Origin: Afipia massiliensis
GTDB taxonomy: Bacteria > Pseudomonadota > Alphaproteobacteria > Rhizobiales > Xanthobacteraceae
Direction: 5' to 3'
Assembly (NCBI RefSeq): GCF_014203115.1
Contig: NZ_JACHIJ010000002.1
Coordinates: forward strand, 124,001-188,000
Length of the DNA: 64,000 nucleotides
Shown: positions 58,429 through 64,000 of the stretch, in pieces
How the letters are laid out: every line of letters starts with the position of its first letter
Numbering within the stretch: position 1 is the stretch's first letter
The notes under the pieces: model-generated
The model's database searches: none
Told to the model about the DNA's origin: nothing
The model's input: the letters and a program-made list of their open reading frames with translations, nothing else
Position numbers and translations under genes: made by a program

Positions 58429-59700
58429 GTGTCATCAACGGATCGAACAGATCCTGAGAGTGCACGTCGTTCGGTTTCCGGCGATGATGCCGCGATTGCG
58501 CGCGCCTTCTCGCTCAAGGACCTTCCCGACGCATTCTACGATGATCCTTACCCGACCTATCGCGCGCTGCAGTCTGCCGATCCGATCCATCGCATGCCGG
58601 ACGGATCGCTGTTCCTCACCCGCCATCGCGATCTGGAAGCTATCTACAAGGACACGACACGCTTCAGTTCCGACAAGAAAGTCGAGTTCGCACCAAAGTA
58701 TGGCGCGAGCTCGCTGCTCTTCCAGCACCACACCACAAGTCTCGTTTTCAACGATCCGCCGCTGCATACCCGTGTGCGCCGTCTGATCGCAGGCGCTCTG
58801 AATCCACGCGCCATCGCCGAGATGGAGCCGGGACTGATCGCGCTCGTCGACCGGCTGCTGGACGATATGCAGGCGCGCGGCAATGCCGACCTCATCGAGG
58901 ATTTTGCGTCCGCTATTCCCGTCGAAGTGATCGGCAACCTGCTTGCCATTCCCCATGAGGATCGCGCGCCGCTGCGCGGCTGGTCGCTGGCGATTCTTGG
59001 CGCGCTGGAGCCCTTCCTTTCAGAGGATGTGCAGGCACGTGGCGAACGCGCGGTCAGCGAATTTCTCGATTACCTCCGCTGTCTGGTGGCCGATCGCCGC
59101 GCACGGCCCGGCGACGCAGAGCGCGACGTCCTGACCCGCCTGATCGAAGGTGAAGCTACCAGCGGCGAGCGGCTGAGCGAGATCGAGCTTCTGCAGAACT
59201 GCATTTTCATCCTGAACGCAGGTCACGAGACGACGACCAACCTGATCGGTAACGGGCTGGAACTGCTGCTGCGTTTCCCGCAGGAACGACAACGCCTGAT
59301 CGACGAGCCGGCATTGATCAAGCCTGCGGTTGAGGAGTTCCTGCGTTTTGAGTCCTCGAACCAGCTTGGAAACCGTCGCGTCGTGCAAGACACCGAACTC
59401 GATGGCGTGGCACTCTCGGAAGGTGCACTGATTACGCTGTGCATCGGCGCGGCGAACCGGGATCCTGACGTATTCGCGCAACCGGGGCAGCTCGACGTCG
59501 GCCGCTCTCCGAACCGGCACCTCGCGTTCGCCACCGGCGCGCACGCCTGCGTCGGCCTCACCCTCGCCCGCCTCGAAGGCAGGATCGCGATCAGCCGGTT
59601 TCTCGCGCGCTTCCCGAACTTCAAAGCCAGTGGGCCTACCCACAGGGCGCGACGCGTGCGCTTCCGCGGCTTCACATCGCTTCCCGTTACCCTCGCCTAG
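58429..59700 (+). CDS. Cytochrome P450 monooxygenase
   Basis: A 423-aa P450. The I-helix oxygen-activation motif is NAGHETTTNLI, the ExxR motif is in VEEFLRFES, and the haem-binding loop is FATGAHACVGLTLAR with the thiolate Cys. GTG start, no membrane anchor, so a soluble bacterial class I enzyme that needs a ferredoxin and reductase, neither seen nearby (except PaaE, a reductase of the paa system). The substrate is not known. Its presence inside a paa operon suggests an aromatic or CoA-linked substrate, as inference. Confidence 0.93.
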   Translation: MSSTDRTDPESARRSVSGDDAAIARAFSLKDLPDAFYDDPYPTYRALQSADPIHRMPDGSLFLTRHRDLEAIYKDTTRFSSDKKVEFAPKYGASSLLFQHHTTSLVFNDPPLHTRVRRLIAGALNPRAIAEMEPGLIALVDRLLDDMQARGNADLIEDFASAIPVEVIGNLLAIPHEDRAPLRGWSLAILGALEPFLSEDVQARGERAVSEFLDYLRCLVADRRARPGDAERDVLTRLIEGEATSGERLSEIELLQNCIFILNAGHETTTNLIGNGLELLLRFPQERQRLIDEPALIKPAVEEFLRFESSNQLGNRRVVQDTELDGVALSEGALITLCIGAANRDPDVFAQPGQLDVGRSPNRHLAFATGAHACVGLTLARLEGRIAISRFLARFPNFKASGPTHRARRVRFRGFTSLPVTLA

Positions 59701-59721
59701 GCTTCATTCACAGGACACCGC

Positions 59722-60147
59722 ATGCCGACATTCGATAAGCCAGCCGCTACAACCTTGCTCAAATCAGTCTTCGCGCAGTGGGTGCAAGACCTCGACCTGT
59801 CGATTGAAAGCATTGAGGGCGACGGCGCCGTGCTGCGCATGCGCTTCTCGGACAAGCTCTGCCGCGACAACGGCGTTGTCTGCGGTCAGGCCTTGATGAG
59901 TCTGGCCGATACCTCGATGGTGTTTGCGATCTGCTCCGCAGCGGGCGAATATTTTCCGATGACCACGGTGGATCAGACCATCCACTTCATGCGTCCGGCC
60001 ATGCGCACGGATCTGCTGGCGGAAGCACGCGTCGTGCGGATGGGGAAAACCATGGCTTACGGCAGCGTGTCGATCCGGACGGACGCCGACGCGCGGCCCG
60101 TGGCGATGGCCCAGACAGCCTACGCCCTGCTCCGCGACGCCAAATAG
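59722..60147 (+). CDS. Second PaaI-like hotdog thioesterase
   Basis: A 141-aa hotdog protein with the active-site motif NGVVCGQALMSLADTSMVFA, diverged from PaaI (53537) but of the same family. It may clear CoA esters from the P450 branch or the paa pathway. It ends one base before the convergent paaE stop codon. Confidence 0.78.
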   Translation: MPTFDKPAATTLLKSVFAQWVQDLDLSIESIEGDGAVLRMRFSDKLCRDNGVVCGQALMSLADTSMVFAICSAAGEYFPMTTVDQTIHFMRPAMRTDLLAEARVVRMGKTMAYGSVSIRTDADARPVAMAQTAYALLRDAK

Positions 60148-61227
60148 TCACATCTGGTCGTAATCAACCACGACGCGGCTTGAGACCGGGTGTGCCTGGC
60201 ATGTCAGCACGAACCCGGCTTCAAGCTCCCACGGCTCGAGCGAATAGTTGACGTCCATCCGCGTCTCGCCTTCGACGATCTTGGCGCGGCAGGTGCTGCA
60301 CATGCCGCCCTTGCAGGCATATGGAAGGTCCATTCCGGCGCGCAACGCGGCGTCGAGAATGGCTTCGCCGTCGGCGATCGGCACATCCTTGCGCTTGCCG
60401 TCCACGATCAGCGATGCGACCGCCTTAGGCGGCGCTTCCGGCACGATCTGAATCTTCGGACGCGGCTTGCCGCCGAATTCCGATACAAAGCGCTCGACGT
60501 GCACGTGATCTTTGGGAATGCCGAGATCGATGCAGGTCGCCTCGATCTCTTCGCTCATGGCAACCGGCCCGCAGACGAACACATGATCGACCGCAGCCGC
60601 CGGCACCATCGCGCGCAGCAACACCTCGACCTTCGCACGGTCGAGCCGGCCATACAGGATCGGCAGATCCTGCTCCTCCTGCGACAGCACATGGAACACC
60701 GACAGGCGGCCCATGAACCGGTCCTTGAGTTCTTCCAGCGCTTCGCGGAACAGAATGCCGTTGGTCGCACGGTTGCCGTAGAACAGAAAGAAGCGGCTGT
60801 TGGGTTCGCGCGCGAGGAAGCCGCGCACGATGGACATGATCGGCGTGATGCCGGAGCCGGCTGCAAAGCCGACATGGATACGTGCCTGATCAGGCGCATG
60901 TGCCACGCCGAAGCGGCCGGTGGGCGTCATCACGTCAAGCTCATCGCCGGATTTCAGTTCGTCCAGCGCCCAGCTTGAGAACGCGCCGCCGTCGACTTTC
61001 TTGACCGCGATACGCAGTTCGTGATCGTCGGGGCTCGAGCAGATCGAATACGAACGTCGTACTTCCTCGCCATCCATGGTCGTGCGCAGCGTCAGATACT
61101 GGCCGGGCGCGAAGGCATAATCCTGCGCCAGTTCGCCCGGAATTGCGAACGTCATCGACACCGCATCGGCGGTCTCGCGGCGCAGATCGTCGACGGCAAG
61201 ACGATGGAATTTTGGAACGTGTGACAT
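60148..61227 (-). CDS. paaE: Phenylacetyl-CoA epoxidase reductase PaaE
   Basis: A 359-aa reductase with an FNR-type FAD domain (PGQYLTLRTTMDGEEVRRSY), an NAD domain (GFAAGSGITPIMSIVRGFLA), and a C-terminal plant-type 2Fe-2S domain (CKGGMCSTCRAK plus a final C in TCQAHP). It passes electrons from NADPH to the PaaAC oxygenase. The MSHVPKF start at 61227 gives a typical N-terminus; MSGPERSQ at 61251 is also possible. Confidence 0.93.
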   Translation of the reverse strand: MSHVPKFHRLAVDDLRRETADAVSMTFAIPGELAQDYAFAPGQYLTLRTTMDGEEVRRSYSICSSPDDHELRIAVKKVDGGAFSSWALDELKSGDELDVMTPTGRFGVAHAPDQARIHVGFAAGSGITPIMSIVRGFLAREPNSRFFLFYGNRATNGILFREALEELKDRFMGRLSVFHVLSQEEQDLPILYGRLDRAKVEVLLRAMVPAAAVDHVFVCGPVAMSEEIEATCIDLGIPKDHVHVERFVSEFGGKPRPKIQIVPEAPPKAVASLIVDGKRKDVPIADGEAILDAALRAGMDLPYACKGGMCSTCRAKIVEGETRMDVNYSLEPWELEAGFVLTCQAHPVSSRVVVDYDQM

Positions 61228-61264
61228 TTGAGATCGCTCTGGTCCGCTCATGCTCTCGGCTGGG

Positions 61265-61765
61265 CTAGTGACACTTAAAATAATCGAACGGCTCACGGCA
61301 CGCCTTGCAGCGCCATAGCGCCTTGCAGGAGGTCGAGCCAAATTCGGAAAGCACTTCGGTGTTCACCGATCCGCATTGCGGACAGGCCACTTCCTGCTCG
61401 CCGAACAGCGCACGACGTCCACCTCCAGTCTGAGGCGGCGCGATGCCATACTCTTTCAGCTTCTGGCGGCCCTGCTCGCTCATCCAGTCCGTGGTCCAGG
61501 CCGGTGACAACACCGTGCGAATCTTGGGATTGCGGATGCCTTCGCGTTCAAGCGCCAGCTCGATTTCCAGCGCAATCATGTTCATAGCCGGGCAGCCGGA
61601 ATAGGTCGGCGTAATTGCAACTTCGACCGCACCGTCGGTCACGGTCACGTCACGCAGCACGCCAAGATCGGCGATGGTCAGCACCGGAATTTCAGGGTCG
61701 ACCACCTGTGCTGCCGCGTTCCATGCGGTCTGTCGGAGATCGTGCATGTTGCTGCCGGTTACCAT
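61265..61765 (-). CDS. paaD: Phenylacetyl-CoA epoxidase subunit PaaD
   Basis: A 166-aa protein with a MIP18/DUF59-type N-terminal domain (VVDPEIPVLTIADLGVLRDV) and a C-terminal zinc ribbon (ACPQCGSVNTEVLSEFGSTS, CKALWRCKACREPFDYF), as in PaaD. It is probably needed for assembling the Fe-S or diiron centres of the complex. Its start overlaps the paaC stop (ATGGTAA). Confidence 0.93.
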   Translation of the reverse strand: MVTGSNMHDLRQTAWNAAAQVVDPEIPVLTIADLGVLRDVTVTDGAVEVAITPTYSGCPAMNMIALEIELALEREGIRNPKIRTVLSPAWTTDWMSEQGRQKLKEYGIAPPQTGGGRRALFGEQEVACPQCGSVNTEVLSEFGSTSCKALWRCKACREPFDYFKCH

Positions 61766-62535
61766 GTCGCGTTCGGGAAGGTTCGCTGCATCGATTGCAG
61801 TTCGCTGAGCAGATGCCCGAGATGTTCGGTGTGGTTACCTGATCGGCCGCCCTTTTGCATCCAGTCGCTGGCCGGACGCTTCAGCGTCGCCACGCCCAGA
61901 ACATTGGAGACCGTCTCCACCCAGCGACCGCGCAGGCTTTCCGGATCAATGGCGATACCGGACGAAATCAGGTCCGCATCGCTTTGATCGGCGTGGAACA
62001 GTTCTCCGGTGAAAGCCCAGAGGTCGTCAATCGCGGTTTGCGCGCGGCGATGGCTTTCTTCCGTTCCGTCCCCGAGCCGGATCATCCACTCCGATGTATG
62101 CCGCAGATGATAGGCGCTTTCCTTCTCGGATTTCGCAGCGATCGCCGCCAGCGTCTCATCCTTGGATTTCATCATCGCGCGCCAATAGGGATCGGCGAAG
62201 GCTGAGTAGAAAAACTGCCGCACAATGGTGCGCGCAAAATCGCCGTTCGGCTGCTCGACCAGCAGAAGGTTGCGATACTGCCGGACGTCGCGCAGGTAGG
62301 CATACTTGTCTTCGTCGTTGCCCACGCCTTCGACCTTGGCAGCGTAGGTGTAGAGCTCGCGCGCCTGCCCGATCAGATCGAGGCCCATATTGGCGAGCGC
62401 CATGTCCTCTTCCATCATCGGGGCGTGTCCGCACCATTCGGACACGCGGTGCCCGAGGATCAGCGCGTCATCGGCCCGGCGCAGCGCGTAAAGCACGAGC
62501 GGACTTTCAGAAATACTGATGGAAGACGTTGCCAT
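61759..62535 (-). CDS. paaC: Phenylacetyl-CoA epoxidase subunit PaaC
   Basis: A 258-aa structural subunit of the epoxidase; a ferritin-like four-helix protein without the full set of iron ligands. YALRRADDALILGHRVSEWC, NMGLDLIGQARELYTYAAK, and AKSEKESAYHLRHTSEWMIR are its landmark helices. It pairs with PaaA. Confidence 0.93.
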   Translation of the reverse strand: MATSSISISESPLVLYALRRADDALILGHRVSEWCGHAPMMEEDMALANMGLDLIGQARELYTYAAKVEGVGNDEDKYAYLRDVRQYRNLLLVEQPNGDFARTIVRQFFYSAFADPYWRAMMKSKDETLAAIAAKSEKESAYHLRHTSEWMIRLGDGTEESHRRAQTAIDDLWAFTGELFHADQSDADLISSGIAIDPESLRGRWVETVSNVLGVATLKRPASDWMQKGGRSGNHTEHLGHLLSELQSMQRTFPNATW

Positions 62536-62552
62536 GGTTCAATACTCGCGAT

Positions 62553-62651
62553 GTCATTCCGGGATGCGCCTCTTGGCGCAGACCCGGAATCCATGTGCCA
62601 GCGATGGTATGGATTCCGGGTTCGCTCGTTTCACTCGCGCCCCGGAATGAC
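62553..62651. repeat. Bradyrhizobiaceae-type palindromic intergenic repeat
   Basis: A nested inverted repeat of about 99 bp. Outer arms GTCATTCCGGGATGCGC and GCGCCCCGGAATGAC; inner arms ACCCGGAATCCAT and ATGGATTCCGGGT. It fills the paaC-paaB gap, inside the operon. Its make-up is the kind of dispersed palindromic unit common in Bradyrhizobium and Rhodopseudomonas genomes. The RNA would fold into a strong hairpin. Confidence 0.85.
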
Positions 62652-62664
62652 GAGTGAATGCCAA

Positions 62665-62952
62665 TTACATATGGCCGACTTCGTCGGGCACGTCATAGAA
62701 GGTCGGATGGCGATAGATCTTCGACATCGCCGGCTCGAACATCATGCCCTTCTCGGACGGATCGGACGCGATGATCGCGTTCGACGGCACGATCCAGATC
62801 GACAGTCCCTCGCCGCGCCGCGTGTAGATGTCCCGCGCCGCCTGAAGCGCCAGCGTCGCGTCAGCAGCATGCAACGATCCGACATGCTTGTGGGCAAGGC
62901 CGTTCCGGCTGCGGATGAAAACTTCCCAAAGCTGGGTGTTCTGAGTGGTCAT
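62665..62952 (-). CDS. paaB: Phenylacetyl-CoA epoxidase subunit PaaB
   Basis: A 95-aa protein with the WEVFIRSRNGLAHKHVGSLH and DATLALQAARDIYTRRGEGL pattern that is highly specific for PaaB. It bridges and stabilises PaaAC dimers. The palindromic repeat lies between it and paaC. Confidence 0.94.
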   Translation of the reverse strand: MTTQNTQLWEVFIRSRNGLAHKHVGSLHAADATLALQAARDIYTRRGEGLSIWIVPSNAIIASDPSEKGMMFEPAMSKIYRHPTFYDVPDEVGHM

Positions 62953-62960
62953 GACACCTC

Positions 62961-63956
62961 CTAAGCCGCAACCGCAGCGGTGCGGCGCGCCTGTTGTTTC
63001 TCCGCATAAGCGGCCGCCGCTTCACGCACCCACGCGCCTTCGTCGTGGGCTTTGCGGCGCGCGGCGATGCGGTCACGGTTGCATGGGCCGTTGCCCGAAA
63101 GCACCTGCTTGAATTCGTTCCAGTCGATCGCGCCGTAGTCCCAGTGGCCGGTCGCCTCGTTCCACTTCAGGTCGGCGTCCGGGATCGTGAGGCCGAGATA
63201 GTGGGCCTGAGGGACGGTCGCATCGATGAACTTCTGACGCAGGTCGTCGTTCGAGAACCGCTTGATCTTCCACTGCGTGGACTGATCGCTGTGCTGGCTG
63301 AGCTGGTCCGGCGGACCGAACATCATCAGGCAGGGCCACCACCAGCGGTCCAGCGCGTTTTGCGCCATGGCCTTCTGCTCCTCGGTGCCACGCGACAGCG
63401 TCAGCATGATCTCGTAGCCCTGACGCTGGTGGAACGACTCTTCCTTGCAGACGCGGATCATCGCGCGCGCGTAAGGACCGTACGAACAACGGCAGAGCGG
63501 GATCTGGTTCATGATGGCCGCGCCATCGACCAGCCAGCCGATCGCGCCGATGTCGGCCCAGGTCGGCGTCGGATAATTGAAGATCGAGGAATACTTCGCC
63601 TTGCCGCTCAGCATCAGGTCGACAAGTTCTTCACGCGATGAGCCAAGCGTCTCGGCCGCCGCGTAGAGATAGAGCCCGTGACCGCACTCATCCTGCACCT
63701 TGGCCAGAAGCGCGGCCTTGCGGCGCAGCGTCGGCGCACGGGTGATCCAGTTGCCTTCCGGCAGCATGCCGACGATTTCGGAATGGGCGTGCTGGGAAAT
63801 CTGGCGCGTCAGCGTCTTGCGATACGCGGCCGGCATCCAGTCGTTCGCCTCGATGCGATCATCGGCATCAATGCGCGCCTGGAAATGCGCCGCACGTTCC
63901 GCGTCCTCGACATGAACGACTTCGGCTTCCGATGTGTTGAGCGCTTGCGTGTACAT
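62961..63956 (-). CDS. paaA: Phenylacetyl-CoA epoxidase catalytic subunit PaaA
   Basis: A 331-aa diiron monooxygenase subunit. Ferritin-like helices with iron-ligand motifs [20 protein letters not shown] (E-x-x-H) and [20 protein letters not shown] (E-x-x-H); catalytic Lys/Asp region [16 protein letters not shown]. It adds one oxygen to phenylacetyl-CoA to form the ring epoxide. The ATG at 63956 follows a strong GGAGG site. First gene of the leftward paaABCDE operon. Confidence 0.95.
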   Translation of the reverse strand: MYTQALNTSEAEVVHVEDAERAAHFQARIDADDRIEANDWMPAAYRKTLTRQISQHAHSEIVGMLPEGNWITRAPTLRRKAALLAKVQDECGHGLYLYAAAETLGSSREELVDLMLSGKAKYSSIFNYPTPTWADIGAIGWLVDGAAIMNQIPLCRCSYGPYARAMIRVCKEESFHQRQGYEIMLTLSRGTEEQKAMAQNALDRWWWPCLMMFGPPDQLSQHSDQSTQWKIKRFSNDDLRQKFIDATVPQAHYLGLTIPDADLKWNEATGHWDYGAIDWNEFKQVLSGNGPCNRDRIAARRKAHDEGAWVREAAAAYAEKQQARRTAAVAA

Positions 63957-64000
63957 CGCCGTTTCCTCCAGGAGACGCCGATTAAAATATAACAAAAATA
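63957..64000 (-). promoter_or_regulatory. paaA leader (partial)
   Basis: On the minus strand: a T/A-rich stretch with TTGTTATATTTTAATC, then CTGGAGGAAACGGCG before the ATG. Only 44 bases are in the window, so the promoter is incomplete. The element TTATATT might be a -10. Confidence 0.4.

Noticed and set aside
1..64000. CRISPR arrays, rRNA genes, insertion sequences
   Set aside because: No regularly spaced direct repeats, no rRNA-like blocks and no transposase-type proteins were seen on either strand.

Overview
The window looks like a piece of a GC-rich alphaproteobacterial chromosome, most likely Bradyrhizobiaceae/Nitrobacteraceae (Bradyrhizobium, Rhodopseudomonas or Afipia type). The grounds are the protein families, an H-NS/HvrA-like protein, and a palindromic GTCATTCCGGG-type intergenic repeat in the paa cluster. 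No species assignment is attempted. About 55% is a prophage that enters from the left edge, and the rest is ordinary chromosome.

Positions 1-35793 are one temperate phage whose left end is outside the window. From left to right it has: lysis (coiled-coil protein, overlapping Rz/Rz1-like spanins, GH108 endolysin); an O-acyltransferase; tail fibre; a virion block (707-aa injection-type protein, SleB-domain protein, S74-domain protein, GNAT-like protein, beta-rich tail protein, adaptor); capsid block (decoration protein, major capsid protein, scaffold-like protein, 56-aa microprotein, repeat-rich Gly-rich protein, portal); terminase; a second tyrosine recombinase; and an early block (DPPY methyltransferase, NusG-like antiterminator, RHH protein, GapR/DUF2312, replication-like protein, MT-A70 methyltransferase). 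There is no tape measure or tail tube, so the virion was probably short-tailed (podovirus type). A divergent Cro-like/CI-like pair at 31.2-31.9 kb sets the switch. Rightwards runs an HNH - sigma4-like - small proteins - excisionase-like - integrase operon. The prophage ends at a 3' tRNA fragment (35764-35793), which marks attR.

The immunity region is the most unusual part. A 17-bp palindrome, ATCAAA-N5-TTTGAT, occurs three times. In two promoters it fills exactly the 17-bp spacer between TTGCGG (-35) and TATYCY (-10), one driving the cro-like gene leftwards and one the HNH-to-integrase operon rightwards. Together with phage-encoded NusG-like, GapR-like and sigma-region-4-like proteins, this suggests an elaborate, little-described transcription-control programme.

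From 35.8 to 44 kb are housekeeping or stress genes (DUF192, tandem cold-shock protein, Sir2 deacylase, truncated H-NS-like protein, glyoxalase, a 26-aa membrane peptide, MarC, SGNH hydrolase). A metal-efflux set follows (CDF exporter, small Cys/His protein, CzcB-like adaptor, CzcA-like RND pump).

From 47.9 kb to the end lie a livFGMHK-type ABC importer and the aerobic phenylacetate pathway. On the plus strand are paaG, paaI, paaK, a TetR regulator, paaZ, an EthD protein, a cytochrome P450 and a second hotdog thioesterase. paaABCDE are on the minus strand. A 22-bp palindrome in the divergent livK/paaG intergenic region is a good candidate operator for the TetR (PaaR-like) protein and would tie the transporter to phenylacetate uptake. 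paaF, paaH and paaJ are not in the window.
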